Shown here: positions 26,574-36,660 of the stretch, piece after piece
How the letters are laid out: each line of letters begins with the position of its first letter
How positions within the stretch are numbered: position 1 is the first letter of the stretch
Source of the DNA: Entomortierella parvispora
Taxonomy: Eukaryota; Mortierellomycota; Mortierellomycetes; Mortierellales; Mortierellaceae
Direction: 5' to 3'
DNA length: 45,692 nt
Assembly: GCA_963573315.1 (NCBI GenBank)
Contig: CAUYJH010000014.1
Location: forward strand, 1-45,692
Program-made: the position numbers and the translations under genes
The notes under the pieces: generated by a model
What the model was told of the DNA's origin: nothing
Database searches by the model: none
Seen by the model: only the letters and a program-made list of their open reading frames with translations

Positions 26574-26969
26574 ACGCGTTCTTGTTTACTTGAAGCGGGA
26601 CTGCTTTTTGTGTTGACTGGTGGCAAGCCAGCCGCAGCAGAAAAGCTGGCAGGCAGGGGAGGCGTTCTTGGTGGGCGGTCACCACTGAAAGCGTGCAAAG
26701 ATGCAAGGGTGCAAGGACCGAGCATGCTCCAAAGAGCCGGGGTTGCTGTGGAGTCTCTGAAAGCGAGCCTCTGAAAGCAGCGGATGTTGTTGAAAGGCCG
26801 GTGGCCTCTGGCGGAGTTGAAGGTAGCCAGTTGAGAGGCGCTACCCTCGGTCTCTTTGTAGGGAAGAGACGTTCTTGAAGGACAGCGGGCGGCAGAGGAC
26901 AGAGCTTTCTTTTGGAGAGCGAAGCGCGTCACCAGAGAGGCAGATGGAGCTGGTATTTTTCAGGAACTG

Positions 26970-26983
26970 GGTCTCTTGAGACC
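26970..26983. repeat. Perfect inverted repeat GGTCTC-TT-GAGACC
   Basis: Six-base arms around TT, in otherwise low-repetition sequence. No poly-T follows, so it is not a rho-independent terminator. Function unknown. Confidence 0.5.
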
Positions 26984-27193
26984 TGGCTTATGCTTCTCTG
27001 GGCCCGAGACGAGAGCTCAGCACTTGTGCTTGTTACTGACCACGCGGTTTGAAGAACGCGCGCTAGCCTGGGCTGTGCTGCAGTGCTACAAGAGACTACA
27101 GGATAGACATGCAAGGGGGCGTTAGTGACTGAAGTACACAAACGAAGGCCTAGGAAGTAGGGCGCAAGGGATTTTTTTGTTTGGCTGGATTTC

Positions 27194-27202
27194 ATATATT
27201 TT
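27194..27202. other. Short AT-rich TATA-like element
   Basis: ATATATTTT within TTTCATATATTTTAG, about 165 bp upstream of the G-rich tract. It resembles a TATA element only loosely and no initiator or coding frame can be tied to it. Confidence 0.15.
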
Positions 27203-27360
27203 AGTTCAGCTCAGAGCATACCTTAAAAAAAACACGAGCCGTGCTCTTGTGTCTGAGTTGCACGCGAGTGCTGGGCTTGGTTGGACAACCCTTGGAGCCA
27301 TGGCAGAGATGGATCATGACTGAAATGGAAATGTGCATGTGAAATGTCAGTGGGAATGTA

Positions 27361-27388
27361 GGGTGGGTGTGGGGAGGAGGGGAGGTGG
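27361..27388 (+). repeat. G-rich tract matching the G-quadruplex pattern on the plus strand
   Basis: Runs GGG, GGG, GGGG and GGGG with loops T, TGT and AGGA, then AGGTGG. This fits four G3+ runs with loops of 1-7 bases. It is the only canonical plus-strand match I see; the other quadruplex-capable sites in the unit are on the minus strand. Units 2 and 11 lose a G here, probably as sequence error. Confidence 0.75.
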
Positions 27389-27390
27389 TG

Positions 27391-27417
27391 AGAGAGAAAA
27401 AAAAGAAAACAAAAAAT
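27391..27417 (+). repeat. A-rich tract
   Basis: AGAGAGAAAAAAAAGAAAAC followed by A6T, continuing the purine bias of the G-rich tract. A GCGCGCGCAT alternating purine-pyrimidine stretch follows at 27420-27429. Confidence 0.8.
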
Positions 27418-27460
27418 CAGCGCGCGCATTTTTGTATCTGCAGCGGAGAGGTCTGGTCCC

Positions 27461-27523
27461 GTGTAAACGGTCTGAACGGTCTAACCCTGTGTAAACGGTC
27501 GAACACCGTGTAAACAACGGTCC
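27461..27523 (+). repeat. Short tandem cluster of GTGTAAACGGTC-like elements
   Basis: GTGTAAAC occurs at 27461, 27489 and 27508, followed by GGTC, GGTC and AACGGTC, with AACGGTC once more in between. TGTAAAC resembles the forkhead-family core (TGTTTAC on the other strand). A fourth TGTAAAC lies at about 26110, just after the second 58-bp block. Reading these as binding sites is speculative; they may be just a decayed minisatellite. Confidence 0.55.
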
Positions 27524-27744
27524 AGCTACATGGCCAGATAGCCCTTTTCCCTTCTTTTCCATGCACACTCGGTCCGGTGGCTTGAACGCAATTACGAAGG
27601 TGGACCTTGTCCTAGGGTCCGCAAGAGAGGTTCATTCCTACAAGTGGCACGCGTACCAACATTGTCTTTGAAGTTCTCGGAGAGGGAGGAGGCACCGTGG
27701 AGAATGGAGAATCAGATGGCACTGGCTGCATCCCACCATAGCTC

Positions 27745-27755
27745 GGGGGGGGGGG
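27745..27755 (+). repeat. Poly-G run (G9-G11)
   Basis: Eleven G followed by TTTTG. Length is G10 in units 1, 4 and 7, G11 in units 2, 3, 5, 6 and 8-11, and G9 in unit 12. It is one of only two loci that vary among the central copies. Confidence 0.9.
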
Positions 27756-27841
27756 TTTTGTTCTCATGCCTCCGTCTACCTGTCAGATCCTGAAAACTGG
27801 AAGGAGGAAGACGTCTCCTCAGTGAAGATATCTGTCGTGTT

Positions 27842-27874
27842 GGATCCGATCATCGGATCCTGGACCCTGGATCC
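27842..27874. repeat. GGATCC palindrome cluster (three BamHI sites)
   Basis: GGATCCGATCATCGGATCC at 27842-27860 is a perfect 19-bp inverted repeat with 9-bp arms around a single C. A third GGATCC lies at 27869. BamHI cleavage within this cluster would release a ~3.67-kb ladder from the array. Possible protein binding to the symmetric site is inference. Confidence 0.75.
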
Positions 27875-28023
27875 ATAAAGGTTGCGGTGGAGGGTCCATC
27901 TCTCTTTTTAATGACCGATCCTTCTCGGGAAAAGAAAAAGAAGCAGACGTGCTCGGTCTTGATATGTTCTGGAGAGTGGTCAGGAGCACAAAAGGAGGCG
28001 GGCATCTCCCTTCTTCCCTGCGT

Positions 28024-28048
28024 GGATCTGTTGATCTAGGATCTAGGA
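28024..28048 (+). repeat. GATCTAG short direct repeats
   Basis: GGATCTGTTGATCTAGGATC followed by TAGGA: three ATCT elements in 25 bp, part of a wider abundance of GGATC and GATC between about 27840 and 28180. Confidence 0.5.
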
Positions 28049-28299
28049 TGGCATCCAGGACGGTGGCGACAAAAGATCCTGTCCTCTCCATTGCACTCAG
28101 AGCACTCGAGTCTCTGCTGCACCCAAAGATCAGCGATGGTGATCGGTACTCTCTCCTGGATCTCTGGCGCTCCCCCCGAGGACAAAAGTCGACAAGTCTT
28201 GGGGCGACTGCAACCAACACATCCTCCCCGTCACCAAGCAGCCATGTAGCCGGCACCCCCATCTCGCGTCAAAGCCATACCGCACTCGCCTAGTATTTT

Positions 28300-28368
28300 C
28301 CAACCTACTGTACTTCTCAACCTTCTTCTCAACCTATATATCTACTTCTCAGCCTACTTCTCAACCTA
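28300..28368 (+). repeat. CTTCTCAACCTA minisatellite with TATATAT core
   Basis: Four imperfect copies of an 11-13-bp element (TACTTCTCAACCT, TCTTCTCAACCT, TACTTCTCAGCCT, TACTTCTCAACCT), flanked on the left by a partial CAACCTACT. Between the second and third copies lies TATATAT (28335-28341), the best TATA-like string in the unit. Confidence 0.8.
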
Positions 28369-28500
28369 GTGAACGTTTCATTCAATTTGGTGGGGACCTG
28401 ATGACCTTTGTTTTCTTGATCAACTATTACTTCAAGAGATTCATGTTGTCATTGTTGACGAACACTGCTCGGTTCCTCTCATCAGGAATATTGAAAAGAG

Positions 28501-28530
28501 TTGACATTTCTTTTTTTATTTATTGTACAG
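28501..28530 (+). other. 3'-splice-site-like sequence
   Basis: TTGAC (fits the degenerate branch-point pattern yUnAy) is followed by a T-rich stretch with T7 and by TGTACAG at 28524-28530. This resembles a eukaryotic intron 3' end. I could not pair it with a convincing 5' donor, so it may be chance in an AT-richer part of the unit. Confidence 0.2.
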
Positions 28531-29295
28531 TGATCGCGCGTTTACTTCTTAGTCTGTGGTCACTCAAAGGAACAAGATCGATGATGGGTCTCTGTATTAA
28601 AATCACGAAGAGAACAGAAAGATGGCATCCATTCAAAGGTACAAGGACAATACGGTCCCAGGGGCCATGGGTTCGATCTCGAAGAGAAGAGCGGCACCGC
28701 ATCACGTTGGAAGTGACCGTTCCCCGCCAAGCGATGGAGAGGAGAAGTGAGCAACAGTCAACGACAAAAAAATAGAGAACTCTTGACAAAGTACCTCACC
28801 AAAGGCCGAGATCACCCCTCATACACAAATCCAGCCTATCAAAATAGCTAAAAGTACACACCAGTATGCAGAGGAGGACATGATGAAGGACTCCTAGAGT
28901 CGATCGATCCTCACACGACATCTGGCTTGATGCGCACTCTTCTTCGCCTATGATATGGAAGGTATAGGGTAGAGTTTGGATCTCGGAAAAGGGCTTCAGA
29001 GGACTGTAATGATCAGAGAGAGACTCTAGTCGGCCTGCGTTGACAATGCTCCTCTCGTTCACGAGGATGGGGTGGGTGAGGACACGGTGCGGGGTTTGGT
29101 TCCTAAGAAGTGGCAAGACTATGTAAATGGTCAGTGGACGCTATCAAGACGCGGTTGCACCTCTATTGCAATTAACCTAGCCAGGGGCTTCCCACCAGCC
29201 GCAGAGGTGTTTCTCAGAGTGGCCCCCCCATCTCCCCCACACCCCGCACCCGCACCCAAGCCCATCCCTCCACTCTCACCCCCTTCTGCTATTGT

Positions 29296-29315
29296 CCACC
29301 TGTAGGTGGGGCCCC
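29296..29315. repeat. Inverted repeat CCACCT-GT-AGGTGG followed by GGGGCCCC palindrome
   Basis: CCACCTGTAGGTGG at 29296-29309 has 6-bp arms around GT and could form a small hairpin. The last two G of it begin GGGGCCCC (29308-29315). The copy B version has CACCTGTAGGTG, so the inner arms are kept in both subrepeats. A role is not evident. Confidence 0.6.
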
Positions 29316-29329
29316 AACCATCTTCCGTG

Positions 29330-32300
29330 AATGGAGGTAGCCGCGGAGGAGGAGTTTTCTGGGCCAGGATGGCGCTTACCCCCCCCCCCCCTCTCCCTCT
29401 CCCTCTTGTCCTCTCTTTGCATCCAACGCCCTCACCCAGCCCACACCCCCTTCTGCAATTATGCACCTGTAGGTGGGGCCCCAACCATCTTCCGATAATG
29501 GAGACAGCCGCGGAGGAGGTGTTTCTGGGTCAGGATGGTGCTTAACCCCCCCCCTCTCCCTCTCCCTCTTGTCCTCTCTTCGCCACCTAAAGTCTTCATT
29601 GAAATTCACACAAGCGCCATAGACGCCTTGTCTTGGAGCGCTTAGCCCACTGCCATTACCTTGTTTGAGCTCAAAGGGGTGGACGACCTGAATGGAATGT
29701 GATCCTTGCGGAAGACTTGGTTCCTAAGAAGTGGAAAGACTGTGTAAATGGTCAGCGGACGCTACCAAGACGCGTGTAAACCCACTTTGTACAGATGTCT
29801 CTCAGAGGTCGGCCCCAGCCTCACTCACTCCCTTCGACTTTATCCACGGAGGGGGCCAGATCACTACATAACAGTGCCAGCCGAAGAAGGTTGAGGACAG
29901 CCAGCCCACCGCCACTATTCATCATTGAAACTTCACACAGGCACCAAAGGACGCCCTGCCCTGAAGCGCTGAGGCCACTGCCATTACCTTGTCTTTGTCC
30001 AGGAGCCGACGGTATGGATGGAATATGGATATGGATATGGTCCATGTGTCCAGTGCTTGGTCCTGTGCATCCACTTGGCCCCGAAGAAATAATAGTAATA
30101 GCCGTACCATGGATGGAGGTAGCACCGATGAGATGGCTAGGATGGGAGAGGAGAAAGCTGTCCTCTTCTTGGGCTTTGGATGGCGGATGGCGCGTACTTT
30201 GACTCCCTTCGATGGATGGATGGACGGATGGATGGACGACGCGTTCTTGTTTACTTGAAGCGGGACTGCTTTTTGTGTTGACTGGTGGCAAGCCAGCCGC
30301 AGCAGAAAAGCTGGCAGGCAGGGGAGGCGTTCTTGGTGGGCGGTCACCACTGAAAGCGTGCAAAGATGCAAGGGTGCAAGGACCGAGCATGCTCCAAAGA
30401 GCCGGGGTTGCTGTGGAGTCTCTGAAAGCGAGCCTCTGAAAGCAGCGGATGTTGTTGAAAGGCCGGTGGCCTCTGGCGGAGTTGAAGGTAGCCAGTTGAG
30501 AGGCGCTACCCTCGGTCTCTTTGTAGGGAAGAGACGTTCTTGAAGGACAGCGGGCGGCAGAGGACAGAGCTTTCTTTTGGAGAGCGAAGCGCGTCACCAG
30601 AGAGGCAGATGGAGCTGGTATTTTTCAGGAACTGGGTCTCTTGAGACCTGGCTTATGCTTCTCTGGGCCCGAGACGAGAGCTCAGCACTTGTGCTTGTTA
30701 CTGACCACGCGGTTTGAAGAACGCGCGCTAGCCTGGGCTGTGCTGCAGTGCTACAAGAGACTACAGGATAGACATGCAAGGGGGCGTTAGTGACTGAAGT
30801 ACACAAACGAAGGCCTAGGAAGTAGGGCGCAAGGGATTTTTTTGTTTGGCTGGATTTCATATATTTTAGTTCAGCTCAGAGCATACCTTAAAAAAAACAC
30901 GAGCCGTGCTCTTGTGTCTGAGTTGCACGCGAGTGCTGGGCTTGGTTGGACAACCCTTGGAGCCATGGCAGAGATGGATCATGACTGAAATGGAAATGTG
31001 CATGTGAAATGTCAGTGGGAATGTAGGGTGGGTGTGGGGAGGAGGGGAGGTGGTGAGAGAGAAAAAAAAGAAAACAAAAAATCAGCGCGCGCATTTTTGT
31101 ATCTGCAGCGGAGAGGTCTGGTCCCGTGTAAACGGTCTGAACGGTCTAACCCTGTGTAAACGGTCGAACACCGTGTAAACAACGGTCCAGCTACATGGCC
31201 AGATAGCCCTTTTCCCTTCTTTTCCATGCACACTCGGTCCGGTGGCTTGAACGCAATTACGAAGGTGGACCTTGTCCTAGGGTCCGCAAGAGAGGTTCAT
31301 TCCTACAAGTGGCACGCGTACCAACATTGTCTTTGAAGTTCTCGGAGAGGGAGGAGGCACCGTGGAGAATGGAGAATCAGATGGCACTGGCTGCATCCCA
31401 CCATAGCTCGGGGGGGGGGGTTTTGTTCTCATGCCTCCGTCTACCTGTCAGATCCTGAAAACTGGAAGGAGGAAGACGTCTCCTCAGTGAAGATATCTGT
31501 CGTGTTGGATCCGATCATCGGATCCTGGACCCTGGATCCATAAAGGTTGCGGTGGAGGGTCCATCTCTCTTTTTAATGACCGATCCTTCTCGGGAAAAGA
31601 AAAAGAAGCAGACGTGCTCGGTCTTGATATGTTCTGGAGAGTGGTCAGGAGCACAAAAGGAGGCGGGCATCTCCCTTCTTCCCTGCGTGGATCTGTTGAT
31701 CTAGGATCTAGGATGGCATCCAGGACGGTGGCGACAAAAGATCCTGTCCTCTCCATTGCACTCAGAGCACTCGAGTCTCTGCTGCACCCAAAGATCAGCG
31801 ATGGTGATCGGTACTCTCTCCTGGATCTCTGGCGCTCCCCCCGAGGACAAAAGTCGACAAGTCTTGGGGCGACTGCAACCAACACATCCTCCCCGTCACC
31901 AAGCAGCCATGTAGCCGGCACCCCCATCTCGCGTCAAAGCCATACCGCACTCGCCTAGTATTTTCCAACCTACTGTACTTCTCAACCTTCTTCTCAACCT
32001 ATATATCTACTTCTCAGCCTACTTCTCAACCTAGTGAACGTTTCATTCAATTTGGTGGGGACCTGATGACCTTTGTTTTCTTGATCAACTATTACTTCAA
32101 GAGATTCATGTTGTCATTGTTGACGAACACTGCTCGGTTCCTCTCATCAGGAATATTGAAAAGAGTTGACATTTCTTTTTTTATTTATTGTACAGTGATC
32201 GCGCGTTTACTTCTTAGTCTGTGGTCACTCAAAGGAACAAGATCGATGATGGGTCTCTGTATTAAAATCACGAAGAGAACAGAAAGATGGCATCCATTCA

Positions 32301-32994
32301 AAGGTACAAGGACAATACGGTCCCAGGGGCCATGGGTTCGATCTCGAAGAGAAGAGCGGCACCGCATCACGTTGGAAGTGACCGTTCCCCGCCAAGCGAT
32401 GGAGAGGAGAAGTGAGCAACAGTCAACGACAAAAAAATAGAGAACTCTTGACAAAGTACCTCACCAAAGGCCGAGATCACCCCTCATACACAAATCCAGC
32501 CTATCAAAATAGCTAAAAGTACACACCAGTATGCAGAGGAGGACATGATGAAGGACTCCTAGAGTCGATCGATCCTCACACGACATCTGGCTTGATGCGC
32601 ACTCTTCTTCGCCTATGATATGGAAGGTATAGGGTAGAGTTTGGATCTCGGAAAAGGGCTTCAGAGGACTGTAATGATCAGAGAGAGACTCTAGTCGGCC
32701 TGCGTTGACAATGCTCCTCTCGTTCACGAGGATGGGGTGGGTGAGGACACGGTGCGGGGTTTGGTTCCTAAGAAGTGGCAAGACTATGTAAATGGTCAGT
32801 GGACGCTATCAAGACGCGGTTGCACCTCTATTGCAATTAACCTAGCCAGGGGCTTCCCACCAGCCGCAGAGGTGTTTCTCAGAGTGGCCCCCCCATCTCC
32901 CCCACACCCCGCACCCGCACCCAAGCCCATCCCTCCACTCTCACCCCCTTCTGCTATTGTCCACCTGTAGGTGGGGCCCCAACCATCTTCCGTG
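29330..32994 (+). repeat. Array unit 9
   Basis: 3,665 bp. Same homopolymer lengths as unit 8 (C13, G11); I noticed no difference between the two copies. No coding gene recognised. Confidence 0.97.
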
Positions 32995-35900
32995 AATGGA
33001 GGTAGCCGCGGAGGAGGAGTTTTCTGGGCCAGGATGGCGCTTACCCCCCCCCCCCCCTCTCCCTCTCCCTCTTGTCCTCTCTTTGCATCCAACGCCCTCA
33101 CCCAGCCCACACCCCCTTCTGCAATTATGCACCTGTAGGTGGGGCCCCAACCATCTTCCGATAATGGAGACAGCCGCGGAGGAGGTGTTTCTGGGTCAGG
33201 ATGGTGCTTAACCCCCCCCCTCTCCCTCTCCCTCTTGTCCTCTCTTCGCCACCTAAAGTCTTCATTGAAATTCACACAAGCGCCATAGACGCCTTGTCTT
33301 GGAGCGCTTAGCCCACTGCCATTACCTTGTTTGAGCTCAAAGGGGTGGACGACCTGAATGGAATGTGATCCTTGCGGAAGACTTGGTTCCTAAGAAGTGG
33401 AAAGACTGTGTAAATGGTCAGCGGACGCTACCAAGACGCGTGTAAACCCACTTTGTACAGATGTCTCTCAGAGGTCGGCCCCAGCCTCACTCACTCCCTT
33501 CGACTTTATCCACGGAGGGGGCCAGATCACTACATAACAGTGCCAGCCGAAGAAGGTTGAGGACAGCCAGCCCACCGCCACTATTCATCATTGAAACTTC
33601 ACACAGGCACCAAAGGACGCCCTGCCCTGAAGCGCTGAGGCCACTGCCATTACCTTGTCTTTGTCCAGGAGCCGACGGTATGGATGGAATATGGATATGG
33701 ATATGGTCCATGTGTCCAGTGCTTGGTCCTGTGCATCCACTTGGCCCCGAAGAAATAATAGTAATAGCCGTACCATGGATGGAGGTAGCACCGATGAGAT
33801 GGCTAGGATGGGAGAGGAGAAAGCTGTCCTCTTCTTGGGCTTTGGATGGCGGATGGCGCGTACTTTGACTCCCTTCGATGGATGGATGGACGGATGGATG
33901 GACGACGCGTTCTTGTTTACTTGAAGCGGGACTGCTTTTTGTGTTGACTGGTGGCAAGCCAGCCGCAGCAGAAAAGCTGGCAGGCAGGGGAGGCGTTCTT
34001 GGTGGGCGGTCACCACTGAAAGCGTGCAAAGATGCAAGGGTGCAAGGACCGAGCATGCTCCAAAGAGCCGGGGTTGCTGTGGAGTCTCTGAAAGCGAGCC
34101 TCTGAAAGCAGCGGATGTTGTTGAAAGGCCGGTGGCCTCTGGCGGAGTTGAAGGTAGCCAGTTGAGAGGCGCTACCCTCGGTCTCTTTGTAGGGAAGAGA
34201 CGTTCTTGAAGGACAGCGGGCGGCAGAGGACAGAGCTTTCTTTTGGAGAGCGAAGCGCGTCACCAGAGAGGCAGATGGAGCTGGTATTTTTCAGGAACTG
34301 GGTCTCTTGAGACCTGGCTTATGCTTCTCTGGGCCCGAGACGAGAGCTCAGCACTTGTGCTTGTTACTGACCACGCGGTTTGAAGAACGCGCGCTAGCCT
34401 GGGCTGTGCTGCAGTGCTACAAGAGACTACAGGATAGACATGCAAGGGGGCGTTAGTGACTGAAGTACACAAACGAAGGCCTAGGAAGTAGGGCGCAAGG
34501 GATTTTTTTGTTTGGCTGGATTTCATATATTTTAGTTCAGCTCAGAGCATACCTTAAAAAAAACACGAGCCGTGCTCTTGTGTCTGAGTTGCACGCGAGT
34601 GCTGGGCTTGGTTGGACAACCCTTGGAGCCATGGCAGAGATGGATCATGACTGAAATGGAAATGTGCATGTGAAATGTCAGTGGGAATGTAGGGTGGGTG
34701 TGGGGAGGAGGGGAGGTGGTGAGAGAGAAAAAAAAGAAAACAAAAAATCAGCGCGCGCATTTTTGTATCTGCAGCGGAGAGGTCTGGTCCCGTGTAAACG
34801 GTCTGAACGGTCTAACCCTGTGTAAACGGTCGAACACCGTGTAAACAACGGTCCAGCTACATGGCCAGATAGCCCTTTTCCCTTCTTTTCCATGCACACT
34901 CGGTCCGGTGGCTTGAACGCAATTACGAAGGTGGACCTTGTCCTAGGGTCCGCAAGAGAGGTTCATTCCTACAAGTGGCACGCGTACCAACATTGTCTTT
35001 GAAGTTCTCGGAGAGGGAGGAGGCACCGTGGAGAATGGAGAATCAGATGGCACTGGCTGCATCCCACCATAGCTCGGGGGGGGGGGTTTTGTTCTCATGC
35101 CTCCGTCTACCTGTCAGATCCTGAAAACTGGAAGGAGGAAGACGTCTCCTCAGTGAAGATATCTGTCGTGTTGGATCCGATCATCGGATCCTGGACCCTG
35201 GATCCATAAAGGTTGCGGTGGAGGGTCCATCTCTCTTTTTAATGACCGATCCTTCTCGGGAAAAGAAAAAGAAGCAGACGTGCTCGGTCTTGATATGTTC
35301 TGGAGAGTGGTCAGGAGCACAAAAGGAGGCGGGCATCTCCCTTCTTCCCTGCGTGGATCTGTTGATCTAGGATCTAGGATGGCATCCAGGACGGTGGCGA
35401 CAAAAGATCCTGTCCTCTCCATTGCACTCAGAGCACTCGAGTCTCTGCTGCACCCAAAGATCAGCGATGGTGATCGGTACTCTCTCCTGGATCTCTGGCG
35501 CTCCCCCCGAGGACAAAAGTCGACAAGTCTTGGGGCGACTGCAACCAACACATCCTCCCCGTCACCAAGCAGCCATGTAGCCGGCACCCCCATCTCGCGT
35601 CAAAGCCATACCGCACTCGCCTAGTATTTTCCAACCTACTGTACTTCTCAACCTTCTTCTCAACCTATATATCTACTTCTCAGCCTACTTCTCAACCTAG
35701 TGAACGTTTCATTCAATTTGGTGGGGACCTGATGACCTTTGTTTTCTTGATCAACTATTACTTCAAGAGATTCATGTTGTCATTGTTGACGAACACTGCT
35801 CGGTTCCTCTCATCAGGAATATTGAAAAGAGTTGACATTTCTTTTTTTATTTATTGTACAGTGATCGCGCGTTTACTTCTTAGTCTGTGGTCACTCAAAG

Positions 35901-36660
35901 GAACAAGATCGATGATGGGTCTCTGTATTAAAATCACGAAGAGAACAGAAAGATGGCATCCATTCAAAGGTACAAGGACAATACGGTCCCAGGGGCCATG
36001 GGTTCGATCTCGAAGAGAAGAGCGGCACCGCATCACGTTGGAAGTGACCGTTCCCCGCCAAGCGATGGAGAGGAGAAGTGAGCAACAGTCAACGACAAAA
36101 AAATAGAGAACTCTTGACAAAGTACCTCACCAAAGGCCGAGATCACCCCTCATACACAAATCCAGCCTATCAAAATAGCTAAAAGTACACACCAGTATGC
36201 AGAGGAGGACATGATGAAGGACTCCTAGAGTCGATCGATCCTCACACGACATCTGGCTTGATGCGCACTCTTCTTCGCCTATGATATGGAAGGTATAGGG
36301 TAGAGTTTGGATCTCGGAAAAGGGCTTCAGAGGACTGTAATGATCAGAGAGAGACTCTAGTCGGCCTGCGTTGACAATGCTCCTCTCGTTCACGAGGATG
36401 GGGTGGGTGAGGACACGGTGCGGGGTTTGGTTCCTAAGAAGTGGCAAGACTATGTAAATGGTCAGTGGACGCTATCAAGACGCGGTTGCACCTCTATTGC
36501 AATTAACCTAGCCAGGGGCTTCCCACCAGCCGCAGAGGTGTTTCTCAGAGTGGCCCCCCATCTCCCCCACACCCCGCACCCGCACCCAAGCCCATCCCTC
36601 CACTCTCACCCCCTTCTGCTATTGTCCACCTGTAGGTGGGGGCCCCAACCATCTTCCGTG
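32995..36660 (+). repeat. Array unit 10
   Basis: 3,666 bp, C14 and G11. Near its right end it loses one C (about 36553, C6 for C7) and gains one G (about 36637), marking the start of the indel-rich right part of the window. No coding gene recognised. Confidence 0.96.

Larger units (their letters stand above)
26156..26932 (-). other. Longest open frame in the unit (258 codons), probably non-coding
   Basis: The longest frame kept in central units begins with an ATG at 26932 on the minus strand and runs to 26156. Its translation is rich in Ser, Pro, His and Leu, and has low-complexity stretches where it crosses the GGAT and ATATGG microsatellites (VHPSVHPSIEGS, HIHIHIPSIPS). I see no domain, catalytic motif, signal peptide or transmembrane pattern. 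The plus strand of the same bases holds frames of 135, 89 and 75 codons, as expected for GC-rich sequence with few stops. In units 1, 11 and 13 the frame is broken by single-base indels. I recognise no family. Confidence 0.08.
25665..29329 (+). repeat. Array unit 8 (used as reference unit)
   Basis: 3,665 bp, C13 and G11. It is a clean central copy with no private variant that I noticed, so the sub-features below are placed on it and recur at equivalent offsets (about plus or minus 3,665 bp) in every other unit. About 26,600-27,200, 27,530-27,740, 27,880-28,290 and 28,540-29,220 hold no gene or family I can recognise, only low-repetition sequence. Confidence 0.97.

Noticed and set aside
26970-26983. 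GGTCTC-TT-GAGACC hairpin as a transcription terminator
   Set aside because: The loop is only two bases, the stem is short, and no T run follows.
27491-27508. Minus-strand TTCGACC in the TGTAAAC cluster as a possible tRNA T loop
   Set aside because: The five bases either side are not complementary, so there is no T stem.
28670-28680. GGTTCGATCTC, resembling a tRNA B box
   Set aside because: The flanking bases cannot form a T-arm stem around TTCGATC, no matching A box or acceptor stem lies at the right distance, and no cloverleaf can be drawn.
28785-28815. CTTGACAAAG as a bacterial -35 promoter box
   Set aside because: There is no TATAAT-like -10 element 16-18 bp downstream and no gene follows; the sequence context is not bacterial.
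25665-29329. Roughly a dozen other open frames of 60-160 codons per unit on both strands
   Set aside because: They overlap one another in antisense, cross microsatellites and homopolymers, have no recognisable motifs, and their lengths switch with C13/C14 or G10/G11. They look like chance frames.
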